Shown: one piece after another, positions 13,249-25,107 of the stretch
Layout of the letters: the number at the start of each line of letters is the position of its first letter
How positions within the stretch are numbered: position 1 is the stretch's first letter
Origin: Polytrichum commune
Lineage: Eukaryota > Streptophyta > Polytrichopsida > Polytrichales > Polytrichaceae
DNA length: 64,000 nucleotides
Direction: 5' to 3'
Assembly: GCA_950295325.1 (NCBI GenBank)
Contig: OX485809.1
Span: 26,240,144 to 26,304,143, forward strand
The notes under the pieces: generated by a model
Told to the model about the DNA's origin: nothing
The model's input: the letters and a program-made list of their open reading frames with translations, nothing else
Database searches by the model: none
Program-made: the position numbers and the translations under genes

Positions 13249-16200
13249 TCAATGCCATCCACACACATAGTCTAGGAAAGCCACCAAGCCTATAGAGGCT
13301 GGATAAAGAGCCAAGCCAATGAATGCCATCCAAAGTGGGAAAGTTGTTCGAACGGCAGCTATCCCACCCATTACCAAAGTAGCGAATAGAATTACTGCGA
13401 CCTCAGCTGAAAAGTCCCAGACGAGGCCTCGGAAGTACACTATGGCCAAGAAGATCCCCAGGCACATCGTGTTGTTCATGGTTACAGCACCATAAATCTG
13501 CACCACCAAAGGTAAACAAGTAAATACAAATAATGAAACAATACACAGTTTTTGTTTCTCCTAATAAGGACAAACATGCAAACAAGGAATTGAGATAGGC
13601 CTAAAACCATTCCACTCAACTTTTACCCACGATTGACCCTTCAACATTGAGAACATGCTAGCCAAGGAAATAAGAGTCAAATACCTAGAATTTGGCAACA
13701 CCATATAATTGTTTCAAAAACCAAACCACCAAACTTGGAAGTTCCCCACAGAAACTCCAACTAAACTCAGATGTTGAAAAGAGCAGCAGAATCAAGCCAA
13801 ACCAAAACAATTCATGACCTACCAAGTTCTAAAGACATGGAAGACAGAATCAACAGACCTGAGAATATGTCATTGACATGTTTCGCTTCCTTTTTCGTGT
13901 GGCGAACAAGAGAGATGAGATTGCTTCACTGGAATTGGTAGCCAAGGGGGTTGCGATGAATGAAATAAAAAATGGAGAAATACCAGAAGCTTTTGAAAAG
14001 CCACCAATGGCATCTACCAAAGGATCTGCAAAGATAGCTGCCACTGCTGCACCAGCAACCAAGTAGCCTACGGCTTTCCAGATTATTTGAGCTCTGGAAG
14101 GGGCGCTTGCACTCTCTTCATCGCTGTCATCGTCATCCTCATTCTCTTCCATTAAAGTATTGAGCTCCAACTTTGCGTTCTGCAGCCCAATGTCAACGCT
14201 CATTTGCGTGCAACAAAAGTTGCAGGTATACAGGGTGTGAAGTCTACCAGAGGAACACATCCTTGAAAGAGAGCTGTTTTAGGGTAACTAAAGAACATCC
14301 ACTTCTAAACTTCTCAATGGGCAAGTTCACTGTGAGCAACCAGAAGCTCATCTTAACCTATCCATCTCCTGTTGTCCCTCTCCCTGTACCCAAAATGTTC
14401 ATTTTTACATCTAAAGAACAATAAAGTTATCCTTGAATTCAACAGGACTTTTGGTCGGGAGTTAGTCATAAATACAAACAGTGCTTTCCTTGTTCGGTAA
14501 GTTTTCAGTGCATATGGAGGTTGCATGAAGGTTTGACCAAGGAACATCCTATTTGTGTTGATTCAGGGTCAAACTCATTTTGGCATGCCAAGAGGTGCTA
14601 AAATGAGTTTGGCCCTCAATGAACCAAAATCACTTGCTCTTCTTTCAAATTTAAACACTACCTCCAACCATGCACCGCATGGAGAGAAAAGTTATATACT
14701 TACACGCAAAGTAGCCAACAGGAAATCATAGCGGATCAAATCCCAACAAAAAGTCCCAATGAGTTGAAGGGTAACTGTAACATCAGTAGCCAAACATATA
14801 ATCTTGCTCACCTGTGCCTCGGCGTCCCATATTTGGTGTGAACTCCTTGAACTGGAGCCTGACTTTTTGAAACTAGTCTTGGAAGATTTGATCCATCGCA
14901 TCATACCAGCAAGAAACTCGTCCTTAGAGATCAAATCATCCTTTTTGTGAGTATCAAACTCTCTCATCCAGTGCTGTACTTCCTCTGCATCAGGAACTTC
15001 ACCGTTGTACCGCTGAATGCCCAACCCCATAATCAAGGCTTTCAGCTCTGTTGGAGTCAAATGCTTATCTTTATTCCCAGCTTCGTCTGCTTCATCGAAA
15101 TGGTCAAAGAGCCTGACAAACAATTATACAAGGGTCAGCACTTAGTTCAGTTTGGTGCATTCTGGTCTGTAACGTCAATAAAGAGTGCCATGATTTCAAG
15201 TGGAAAACTAGAATTAAACCAAAATAGTACTTTCCTCCAAGACCATCTCCAGTTACTTACCTTCCGAGCACTTCATTGTTGGGGCTACCATCATCATTGA
15301 AAAGGCTGCCCCAGTTCTTTTCATGAGACATATGAGACACCCTCTGAAGCGCATGGGTTCTTCTATACTTGTGTTGTGCCCAAAAGATCCGCTTCTCCTG
15401 ATACCAAGGAACTAAGAGCTGCAGCGAACCAAAATCAATAGTTACTCTCCATTGTTTGCGTATTATTCTGGTGAAGTCGCAACCACACAAAAAGTGACGA
15501 CCAAATCCCAAGGCAGAACATTTGACAAACATTACTAAGATGTTATACAAAGTAAGGACTTGGAACAGATGACAACTCCCGAACCAATCACAAGTAAACC
15601 GTGACGAATGATGACCATCCAGTACCTGATAAGTACAGTAGGCAACAAGGCCTCCAACTGAAATAAATGCAGCAACTGCAATACAAAAGTGTCCTCCTGT
15701 GTCCAAACCAAAAAGGCGAGGGATTTGTGCCACAAGGTATGGCAACAGCGTAGCGATCATAATCCAAGATGCCCACTGTGTTTGCCGATCGGTAGTAACC
15801 CCTGTACCTGCGGAATAGGCCATATTGAAATGCTTTAGCAAATCTTCAACAACATTCTTGTTGTGAACTTTTGGACACACCATTCAAATTTAAATGTTCG
15901 TGGAAGCCAAACAGCACGCAGATATCAGAGTTGCCTTCTATATAGGCTGGAGGCAGCAGTGCTCTGTAACTCTAAAAAGAAGGTAGAAGATTGCCAGGAG
16001 AAGGAAAATTCGTCATACCTGTGAGACTGAAGCCATTCTCCAGAGATTTGTCCTTGGCCACGAGGTTGCCACGAACTGTCACAAGATCACATCGGCCCAA
16101 AATCAAGCAGGAACCCCAAAGTGCAGTGAGCACCATCACTGATGATCCAGCAACCAAACCCATGCCCACCAACACTTCCTCCTGCGCTTCAGCCTGGCTC

Positions 16201-17894
16201 GCTCCCAAACCCGAAACTGCAGGGTCAAGGTTCAATCCAATGAATTCTAATATGGTTAAAATAGAGGGGACAGAACTCCTTGATTCTTCTCGAACTGTAC
16301 ATGCATTTCCAAGATAGTCTGAATCTGTGTGGGGTCATAATTCCATGCACACATGAACCTGGTTTTCATTACTAGCGAATAAAAGCTCCTCAAGGCTTTA
16401 ATGACTAACAGGGTCGTGGTGTACCTCAACAAAGACTTTTGCAACAGGGGAGCATTCTCTATGCCGTCAACAAAAAAATTGAGGGAAGCAACGGCTTGAG
16501 AAAATTAATTTGCAACTGAGGAGTGGTCTCTTGGAGGCAGAACTCGAAGGGCCAATGCCGCCCTCAAAAATGTGACAGGCAGCTTGTGCAGAAAAAGAGC
16601 GTATGTAGTTAAGCTGCACTGCCTCTCGAAGAAATGAATATAAACTCGGCTTCACACCATCTGACTTCTAACCGACTTTGTGTCTCGAAATTCAAAACAG
16701 GAGAACAACCACACAGGAAAAGAAGTGTGCGGTGAAATGGTACATCAACTGTGCATACGTGGGATAATTATGTGCAATGGTTGACGGATCACCAGCACAT
16801 TGTTGGCTTCGAACCCTCAACAGATCATAAGAATGTGCTTTATCAAGATTATGGATCACCCCACATGTCCCGTCCTACAAAGACGATTGCACTGGCTTGG
16901 GTTAAGAAGGCCCTCAGACTAAATCTTGAAATGTCCCAAAGACATTCACAAGAGCGAAGGAGGCAGGCAGGACATGGGAGGCACCCTGATAGTGTGCCCT
17001 TAAGCGATAAAAGATAAAGCATGCGCATTTTCAAGGTCATGGATCACCCCAACAAGTCCCATCCTATACAATGACGATTGCACTAGCTCGGGTTAAGAAA
17101 GCCCTCACACTCAATCTTGAAACGTTTCCAAAGACGTGCTCAAGAACAAAGGAGGCAGCTTGATAGCTTGATAGCAGCTCGACAAACAAATAAGAATGCG
17201 CATTTTCAAGGTTACAACTCACCCCCACAAGCCCCATCCTACAATGAGGATTGCACTCGTTTCAGTTAAGAAGGCCCTCGAACTGAATCTTGAATGTCTC
17301 CAAAGACGTGCTCTCAAGAACGAAGGATAAGGAGGTGGGCAGGACATGTGGGCAACCGGGTAATGCCACCAACAGAGATACCTGGGGAAGACCCTCAACT
17401 AGTTTCTTCAAAGGATCGGCTGAGGTGAGGGGATTGAGCAAGGAAAGGGAAGGGCCGGCATTGGACGCACCTGTGATGAGAAGCGCATCTGGGAAAGCTC
17501 CCAGGATGGGTAGCACCAGACCCCCAATAAGCCCGGGACTCATCACGGTGAGCAGCAGCTCACTCCCCGCCGACAGCAGCTGTGCAGCATTCAACAAGCA
17601 GTAGCCATAGATGACCAGCAGCGCCGCATTCCCTCCCAAGCTGGTGGAGCAGGGCATGATGCCATAGTGCTCCTCGCATTCCCCGGCCTCCTCGCCCAAC
17701 AAACCCCAACTCCATTTGCTCCACTTCCACCATGGCCTCCCCACCACACCATCCTCCCGCCCAGGCTGCACCACCACAGACTGAATGATCCCAACTTCCT
17801 CACCCAACACAAACCCCACTCCCACCACCGCTACCGCCACAAGCAGCAACGGCAGCGACAAATTCAACCGCCATCCCCGGCTTCGGAGATTCAT
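13249..17894 (-). CDS. NCL-like: EF-hand Na+/Ca2+ exchanger-like protein (NCL type), copy B
   Basis: A plant NCL-type Na+/Ca2+ antiporter of the NCX/CAX superfamily. Coding exons on the minus strand: 17894-17471, 16216-16019, 15807-15626, 15418-15261, 15112-14812, 14179-13859 and 13497-13249. They total 1833 bases and 610 aa. All introns are GT-AG with phases 1, 1, 0, 2, 0, 0. Visible parts: signal-like hydrophobic segment at about 12-31; alpha-1 repeat at about 110-141 (GSELLLTVMSPG, then PILGAFPDA); membrane spans with VLVGMGLVAGSS; a cytosolic loop with two EF-hand-like segments at about 324-348 and 372-396; an acidic Asp/Glu run near 435; alpha-2 at about 486-512 with the family-type PLATNSSEAIS; and a C-terminal group of membrane spans ending CGWH. 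The length suits the family. EF-hand loop ligands are imperfect in both hands. The start is the ATG at 17892-17894, which aligns with copy A; an upstream in-frame extension lacks this support. Tandem duplicate of 2268-7401. Confidence 0.92.
16839..17370. repeat. Three tandem copies of a 175-190-bp repeat in intron 1 of NCL copy B
   Basis: Copies start near 16839, 17030 and 17207. Each carries the landmarks ATCACCCC or CTCACCCCC, GATTGCACT, GTTAAGAAGGCCCTC, then AATCTTGAA and AAGACGTGCTC or a close variant. The third copy runs towards the exon 1 donor side. Copies differ at many positions, so the array is not recent. Confidence 0.75.
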
Positions 17895-18641
17895 AGCTTC
17901 TCCCCACCTCAACCACCCCAAGCAATGTATCAATCTAGGCCTCCGTTCAAACCTGAAGGCGACCCACCACCCAACACATTGTTTATAGCACAAGATGAGC
18001 ACACAACCGTACCCAAGATTGAATTCCTTCAAGCGCGGATCGGACACCTACATGCCCTCCCCTATCAGGCTCCTCCTGCTTTGCTTGATTACCTACTTTA
18101 CTTGCAAAAGTTCGATTGTAGGAGCTCGTGACGGTACCTACATTGCGGGCAAACCTGGACGGTGACCGGGTGCCGGCCTGGGCTGTCCAGAACAGACTCT
18201 AGACTCTAGCGCCTCGCAGTAATTACAGAATTAGTAACTTTGCAGGATTCCCGAAGTGGTGCCAGATTTGACGGTTTGGATCCGGAGTCTAGGTAATATA
18301 TATGTCAAGTTTAGCTGCCTTCCCCAGGTGAGTGCCGCGGTAACTTTGAACACTTTTCCTTCGCTCTGACATCACTACTACCGGTACTCCTACAGTCTCC
18401 TCCTCCTCCTCCTCCTCCTCCTCAACTAAATACTAACCTGAATTCCATCACTCTTGAAGTAGTGTCTCCTCCTTCCATCACTTCAAGCGTTTGTGTGTCA
18501 CATGTGTACCTGCGAAAAAGTCTGCAATATCTGCATGAATGTCCTTGCAGGCCCCCGCTTCCAAATTGCGGTACAGTAAAAGTGCAACATTTTATGAATT
18601 TATGATGCGAAAATAATTTTATTCCCTGCAGTGGTCAGACA
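17895..18641. promoter_or_regulatory. 5' flank and presumed promoter of NCL copy B
   Basis: This stretch lies immediately upstream of the ATG at 17894 on the minus strand. A TATATAT run sits at 18296-18304, about 400 bases from the start codon, and could be a TATA element if the 5' UTR is long. A (TCC)n tract lies at 18396-18422. No other gene is visible. Confidence 0.35.
18396..18422. repeat. (TCC)n microsatellite
   Basis: Eight to nine perfect TCC units lie in the 5' flank of NCL copy B. On the gene's strand this is a purine-rich GGA tract. Confidence 0.9.
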
Positions 18642-19363
18642 CTATGATCGGGGAGAACCGGCAGTTAGGGCCGGTTCACACTTGGCCGTCGAAGTCGAGT
18701 TAGGCCGTGGGATTGAGTGGCCAAACTTTGTTGAGAGTCCAAAGAAATGAGCTGAAAATAGTGAATAAAATATAGTAAGTGGAGCCTTTGGCCGGGCATA
18801 GTGTGAAGCCTCCAAAGGCTAAGCCCAAAGTCCTAACCTTTGGCCATGAACTCCCACGGCCTCTCGACTTGGACGGCCATAGTGTGAAGCCTCCAAAGGC
18901 CGAGCCCAAAGTCCAAACCCAAAGGAGCATCCCACTTTATTCCTTGCTCAAAATAACCCAAACTTTGCTCAAGAGGCCGAACTCTTGGCGCCATAACTTC
19001 CTAAAAGTGTTGCCACCTAGGCTCTTTTGGAGGTGACGTCCTTTGGACTTCGGCCTCTAGTGTGAAGGCAGAGAGGACGGACTTTGGACATTTCTGCATT
19101 TTCATTGGTCCAAACGCTTCTCCTCTCGAAGTTTGGCCATAGTGTGAACCGGCCCTTAGTTTCAAATTAACCGGTTGAGTTTGAGAATTAACCAGTTGAA
19201 GTTGGAGACATTGAGGAGAATTACCCATCACTTTAGAGGAGGAATTTATGGAATATACCTCAAATTAATATAGAAACACCGAAGGATGTCAACATGTCAC
19301 CGGTTGGACTTGCAAACACTAGGATCTCAATTGATTATGCCCAAAAAATCTCCCCAGTCACTG
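18642..19363. mobile_element. hAT-type MITE, interrupted by a PIF-type MITE
   Basis: The termini are CTATGATCGGGGAGAACCGG and a right end reading CTCCCCAGTCACTG. The flanking 8-bp duplication is GTCAGACA (18634-18641) and GTCAAACA (19364-19371), with one mismatch. Removing the insert at 18668-19155 leaves about 230 bp, the size of the uninterrupted copies. Confidence 0.85.
18668..19155. mobile_element. PIF/Harbinger-type MITE, GGGCCGGTTCACAC family
   Basis: The 488-bp element has inverted ends GGGCCGGTTCACACTTGGCC and GGGCCGGTTCACACTATGGC. A perfect TTA duplication flanks it (18665-18667 and 19156-19158). It is inserted inside the hAT-type MITE. A second copy is at 33465-33826. Confidence 0.9.
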
Positions 19364-19394
19364 GTCAAACATTTCACAAACTCACTCAACACTA

Positions 19395-19974
19395 GGGCCG
19401 GTTTACACCATGGACCATGAAGCCGGACCATGGAAGATGCCCATATTCCATGGTCCGCCTTCCATGGTCTGATTCCTTAAAAAAGCAATTTACAAAGCCT
19501 TTGGGCCCCCCACTAGGTGTTAACCGAATGTGGACCAAGAGGAATGACCATGCCCCCAAAAAAATGAATGTGCTGATTTTCTTTTTTGACATATGCCCAA
19601 AAAGGGTAGTTTTGAAAAGAAGAAAAAAAAGTTTGGCCACTCTTTTGTCTTCTCTTGTCTTCATCTTCTCTTCCCCAAAAAAAAATACATTCAAACTTTT
19701 TAATAACAACATGTTTTTGTCATGGGCCCCTACCTTTTTCTACCAAAAGCATTTCTTTTGCCTCTCCCACCACAAAACCCGCTAGACCATGCATGTCAAT
19801 GAATAATGTAGGCTTTTAAATATATCTTTTGGGTACCTCGAACTTCATGGTCACTCTGACATCTTTTTTCTTCCCTTGGTGTAAACCAAAGTGGTCCCAA
19901 GACGAGTTCAACACCCAATCACAAATTTTAGAAACCCTTGGGACAACTTCATAGTCCATGGTGTAAACAACCCC
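19395..19974. mobile_element. PIF/Harbinger-type MITE, GGGCCGGTTTACACC family
   Basis: The left end is GGGCCGGTTTACACCATGG and the right end, inverted, is GGGGTTGTTTACACCATGG. It is the same family as 1-458 and 48150-50329. The flanking trinucleotides are CTA and TCA, so the duplication has decayed or the ends are slightly off. Confidence 0.75.
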
Positions 19975-20061
19975 TCAGTACCCAAAACCTCACCATTGGC
20001 TGCTCAGTTTTGTGTTTCCGATGGCTATCTCGCATTTGGCTACAACTTGCAGAGCACAATA

Positions 20062-20350
20062 CACTAAATAGGATATTTAGTGTTGTTACCACCCTGCCTT
20101 GCTCAACACTAATTTTCAATTTCTTGACGACTAGTGTTGGAAATAAATGTGCCGCTGCCTTCCCTGCTGCCACCTCCCTTATTATATCTCTTTTTTGCAT
20201 ATCCCTACTAACACTAAATTCAAACATGTAACTTCCACATATTGCCATAGTTGATATTTAGTGTTTGAGTTTACATTTGATGTTACTTACTTTCATAGGG
20301 TTATTGATATTTAGTGCAACAAACACTAAATAGTAGGATCCTATTTAGTG
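20062..20350. mobile_element. TA-flanked MITE with CACT ends (family a)
   Basis: The ends are CACTAAATAGGAT and, inverted, CACTAAATAGGATC, between TA dinucleotides at 20060-20061 and 20351-20352. It is 289 bp with internal TTTAGTG motifs. Related copies: 29344-29667, 32291-33832 (interrupted) and 50567-50939. Confidence 0.8.
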
Positions 20351-20352
20351 TA

Positions 20353-21331
20353 GTAAGGAGGTAAGTTAAGTAAGTCTCGGGCTACGAATTTATTCCCTCT
20401 ACCAATAATCATGCACTTGATCAGAGTTGTGGAATTGTGGCGAAATTAAGTTAAGGTTTAGCTCACTTGCAGCTTTAGTTTGAGGTAGGATGTGATGAAT
20501 GGTGTGCTGCTGTGATAAGGTTAGTATTTTTTTTGTCACCATTATGGATCCAAATAATAAGCTATGTGTTTCTTCACGTGTATGTTAGTCTTCGTAAATT
20601 TACTCAGCAACGTGGGTTTTCAAAATATAACAACCGAATGGTAGGAGTTCAAGACCACTTCACACACAAGTCAAGAGCCATGACCATGTGATTGTGAGAG
20701 CCCAAAAGAAAGTGTCCAAATGCCGTCCCAACACACCTCCAAAATCACGTAGTGTGGTCACGAATCCTTAAGTGTAGTGTGAAGTTATATGTGACCAAGG
20801 GCCCTCAACCAAATGCTATTTCAATGAATTTCTATTCATGCAGGTCCTCACACATGATAAATATAAATATATTATATATATGCCCACAATTGTGAGCGTT
20901 CGGAGTGCCATGGTCTCCCGGTTTTGTATTAGACCTACCTCCAAGAGGTGGTTATTCAAAATAGCCCAAGTGACCATGAAACATGATCCAGTCGATGCCG
21001 TGTAGGAATCCATGTAGACTTCCCACCCATCTTGCATTCACCTACTCTGTTGGTCCCTCAAGCGTAGTGTGAAGCGAACTTGGACTGGCTCCACCTATTC
21101 CACCAACGAGAGTGCTTGAAGTGTAATGATCACGGGCTCTCAATCTCAGCCCTCCGTCTAAATCTAAGTCTCTATGTGCAACTTTTCAAGCATCCTACTA
21201 TCACATTGAGAAGGCATGCGGAACAAGAGGTGAACGATGAGTAATGTTAGGTTCAAGCAAGCATGTATGGGATTCGAGACATGGTGCAGATGTTTTCCAC
21301 ATGATTTGGCGCCCGTGCCTGCAAATGAGAC
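20353..21331. other. Intergenic, no gene seen
   Basis: Only short frames. Around 20690-21110, phrases about AGTGTGGT and AGTGTAGTGTGAAG recur, which may be the remains of an older element without clear ends. Confidence 0.35.
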
Positions 21332-21559
21332 CAGTGATCGGGGAGATGTTTGGGCACAACCGGTTGAGATCTTAGTGTTTCCAAGTCCAACCGGTTAATA
21401 CACGTTAACATCCTCCCGTTTTCCTTTATTAAAGTGGGGTATATTCTATAAATCCCCTAAAATGATCCGTAATTTTCCTGCAGTCTTGAACTTCAACCGG
21501 TTATTTCTCATACTCAAACAGTTCATCTGTAACTAACCACCGGTTCTCCCCGATCATTG
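21332..21559. mobile_element. hAT-type MITE, intact ends, perfect 8-bp duplication
   Basis: The 228-bp element has ends CAGTGATCGGGGAGA and, inverted, CAATGATCGGGGAGAACC. AATGAGAC occurs at both 21324-21331 and 21560-21567. CAG/CAA-type ends with an 8-bp duplication are the hAT hallmark. This is the reference copy for the family in the window. Confidence 0.92.
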
Positions 21560-21570
21560 AATGAGACTAA

Positions 21571-22085
21571 TGCCCCCTCCCCACTTGACATTAGCTAAGC
21601 CTAAAAGTGGGTTCTTAAAAATGAGTGTTCACACCATCGACATTATCTAGTGCCGAGCCTAGTTGGCAAATAATGTGGCATGGCTTAAAAGTGGAGGTTT
21701 TAATTAAGCTAAAACTACCGACCCTCCCATCGGTACCTAGACATGAGGCAAGAATGTAGGACCTCTAAAAGTGTTGCCTCCCGCTCTTGTGATTGGTTGC
21801 TTTTAGTCTTAGCTATGAGGGCACGAGGAGCTCCATTAACAAAAACCGATGGTAAGTATTAAGGCATTTGGGGATGGGACAAAAACTATCCAACATTCAT
21901 TGGTTGGTAAATAAAACAATGGACATGTGTGAAAGCCACTTAACTAAAACCTACTTGGAAATCTCCGGAGCAAGTTCTCGTAGGAGCATTGGGATAGCCG
22001 GACGTGTCCGCTATAACCGAGGGAGCTTTACCTGGGTTTTAGGGAAGTCTTTGGTTATTTGCTAATGTCAAGTGGGGAGGGGGCA
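21571..22085. mobile_element. PIF/Harbinger-type MITE, TGCCCCCTCCCC family
   Basis: The 515-bp element has ends TGCCCCCTCCCCACTTGACA and its inverted match (TGTCAAGTGGGGAGGGGGCA). A TAA duplication flanks it (21568-21570 and 22086-22088). It sits one base past the 3' duplication of the neighbouring hAT MITE. A second copy is at 32942-33461. Confidence 0.9.
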
Positions 22086-22125
22086 TAATAAGGTTAATAA
22101 ACGTACATCTCCGCTCGATCTGCAC

Positions 22126-22362
22126 CAGTGATCGGGGAGAATTTTGGGCATGATCGGTTGAGATCCTCGTGTTCGCAAGTCCAACCGGTTAATACATGTT
22201 CACATCCTCCGGTTTTCCTTCATTAAAGTAGGATATATTCTATAAATTCCTCTAAAACGATCGGTAATTTTCCTGCAGTCTTGAACTTCAACTGGTTACA
22301 GTATTCCTCAAACTCAACCGGTTCATCTGTAACTAATAACTGCCGGTTCTCCCTGATCATTG
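22126..22362. mobile_element. hAT-type MITE, 8-bp duplication with one mismatch
   Basis: It belongs to the family of 21332-21559, is 237 bp long, and has ends CAGTGATCGGGGAGA and, inverted, CAATGATCAGGGAGAACC. The duplications are ATCTGCAC (22118-22125) and ATGTGCAC (22363-22370). Confidence 0.9.
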
Positions 22363-22607
22363 ATGTGCACGTGATTCGGGGCCGTGGCAATAAACGAAGT
22401 GGTGCTTACTGTGCGGATTCATTGCCTGCTGTAGACTCATTTGGGTTTTGACCAGTAACGTAACCTTGATCTGTCTATATAATAAGTTAAGTATTTACAA
22501 GCTCGATCACCTTCACCAGGGGTGACCTCCCGGCCCGACCAGGCCTGCCTCCACAAACGGCCTCTCTCTCTCGAACAGCAGTGACCTAGCCTGCAGAGAG
22601 ATTAATT

Positions 22608-22797
22608 GTTGGGCAGAAGTTAATCGGTTGAGATCTGAGTGTTGGCAAGTCCAACCGGTTACATGTTCACATCCTTCGCTTTTCCTTTATTAATTCAGGG
22701 TATATTCCATAGAGACCTCTAACATTATCCGGTTCTTTCTCACACTCAATCAGTTCATCTATCTGTAACTAAGTTAACTGCCGGTGCTCCCCCATCA
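22608..22797. mobile_element. Decayed hAT-type MITE copy
   Basis: The landmarks CGGTTGAGATC, AGTCCAACCGGTTACATGTT and GTAACTAA match the family of 21332-21559. Both ends are degraded and no duplication is readable. Confidence 0.65.
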
Positions 22798-25107
22798 TAT
22801 ATAGCTAGTCAGCTCCCGAATGTATGTCCTTCAGGGGCGTGTCACTTATTACTGCTTTTTCCTTTTCGATGTGCAGGGTGCACTGTGGAGTACATGGAAA
22901 GGACAACAGGGTGGTTCTTGTTGCAGTGGAAGTGCATGCTACACTAGATATGATGTTTGGTGTCACTTGCTGTTTGGAACTACGCAACTCTTTGTCTTAT
23001 TGATTGATTTTCATTTATAAAAAAATTTACCAAGTAAAGTTGTTGATGTTCTACAATGTCCAAACAACCAATTGGACATTGTCTGGTAAAATATGAGATG
23101 TACAATAAATACATATAGCATTGTGTAACTTCAAATAGTAGGTGACACTCTAGATATTGTATTTAGTGTACCGGTCTATGTGCATTTTGGACAAATTTTT
23201 TGCAAGTTTTTGGCTTTTGACACTCAAAAGCTAGGCCCCAAAGAAATACATGTCGATTGACACACACATTCTAAAAAAATTGACATGTGAAGGGAAAAAA
23301 TTAAATGTCGATTGACACCTTAGAAAATTGAAGTGACTTGTACTAATAAGCAGCTCGAATAAATCCCATACCAATTGAAGAACAATGCACTGGATTACAA
23401 ACTTGAGAAATTCTGGAGGGAATCAACAAAAAAATCTTCAATTGAGATATGAAAACAAGACATGGGATTGTATCATTCATGCATTATCAACTAATGGGCC
23501 TAAAAACTACAACAATGCAAGCTCTTGGGTGCATCTTATGTACATGCTTTGAATAATCATTTCCCAAACCTTTAAATTGCTGATGCAGCTAAATTTCTCA
23601 GCCCTCGCCGTGATCCAAGTGATGATAGTGATCCAATCACAAATACTGAACTATGGCTCAAAAGAATACAGTTAAAGATTCAGTACATTGCTGAAGAAAG
23701 TGACAATCTGTATACTTGCATTCCAACGTTTTTGCAATCCATCTAGTAGGCCAACCTGAACCACTAATGGAAGCGCTTTCATCTCCACCTTTTTCGAATC
23801 TGAAATCTACAAGCATGATAAAAGGGTTTCAGTCGATTGGTGGCGTGCTTATATAATCGCCAAACCTGAATAAGGCAACACTTACATAAAAACTCGGTGT
23901 ATGTAATGAAAGTAATCAACGTAGCTTCGTTGACCGGTGCAGTAGGTGACAATTGACATACCTTTCAATTGAGAGACCGATGTGCAATTTTTTTTACTAT
24001 AAATTTTGCCCAAGTTGAGACATTCCACACAGTTACTACAAGACTGACCATAATTATAGAACATCAATGACTTTGCTTGGTGAAATATATCACACTTGTT
24101 ATAGCACTGCGTACCTCCAATTAAATACTGTAGTAGCATGCACTAATTGGGAGAATCAGTGTTGCTGTTGTGTACTGTATTGGGTATAGTAAATAGTGAA
24201 AAAAGATTCCAAGGAATAATAATAGTATGCGGGAGACAAGGAGAAACAGTTTAAATGGCCCAGCCTTGGACACGGTAACTTCAAGCCTTAGGATATGTCT
24301 TACTTTAGGCCCGCAACAAGGGGAGCGTGTTGAGCTCCATCCGCTCGCCACATGGCACGAGAATGGAGCATCACACAACTCGGTTCGGAAAGGTACTTTC
24401 AACACGTACTGGTGGGGCCTCGCACTTAGTGCCATGCCTACACCAGGGCCATTCATTGCTCCTTGGCAACATGGGTTTGTGGGTCCCTCCTGATAGGGGA
24501 AAGTTCGTCTCTTTCCAAAACTTACTGACATCAGTGGGCAGTTCTTCGTCCTTTTCATAATAACCTCGTCGGATGTGACCTACTGTAGTTTCATTCATTC
24601 ACTTCGATGCATACAAGACAGAAGCTCATACCAAGATGGAAACTTTCTCACTTTAGTGGGCACATCCGTCGCTAGTCTTCGTGTGGGCATGGTTTTTAAC
24701 TTTACCAGTATACAAGTCCTAGGCAACTCGTCTTGATGCATCGGTGAATTTTTATGGGAATCGATGATTGTCGTATATTTTTAGATTTGTGGGTGGTCCA
24801 AAATGATTTTCACGTATGCAAGATGAGTTGCCTAGGACTAATATGCTTCTAAGTAGAATCTAGTAAAAATAAGTTACAGATTAAATACGTAGCATGATTC
24901 AATTGCTATCAGTTGTTCCATTCTCATAATATCAGTACATTAACTTCACCCAAGTTTACCAGGTTGAATATGCGAAGTGCAGTGCATTACTGAGAGAATA
25001 AACACGGTATAATTTTAAATAAAAGTTGGCTTGTTCTCTACCCCACCCAACGTACAAACTCGGTTGAATAATATTATATAGGTTTTTTGTATCTCTCATT
25101 TCATCTA
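22798..25107. other. Intergenic with weak coding-like remnants
   Basis: No intact gene. At about 23580-23745 a plus-strand frame of about 55 codons reads ADAAKFLSPRRDPSDDSD followed by a Leu/Ile-rich stretch; it has the look of a decayed coding region, but I do not recognise the family. A short inverted-repeat element is listed separately at 24716-24839. The segment at 24200-24600 is relatively GC-rich but has no convincing gene. Confidence 0.35.
24716..24839. repeat. Short inverted-repeat element, about 124 bp
   Basis: The left arm is AGTCCTAGGCAACTCGTCTT; the right arm, inverted, is AGTCCTAGGCAACTCATCTT. The spacer is about 85 bp with no ORF. The arms match at 19 of 20 bases. It is probably a small MITE, but its target duplication is ambiguous. 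Confidence 0.6.

Noticed and set aside
17667-18131. Plus-strand Pro/His-rich frame of 154 codons
   Set aside because: It is antisense to exon 1 and the 5' region of NCL copy B, whose sense frame has the family sequence.
20062-20350. Assignment of the CACT-ended MITEs to the CACTA superfamily
   Set aside because: No copy shows a 3-bp target duplication. TA is the only shared flank, and the pre-insertion site at 50565 confirms it.
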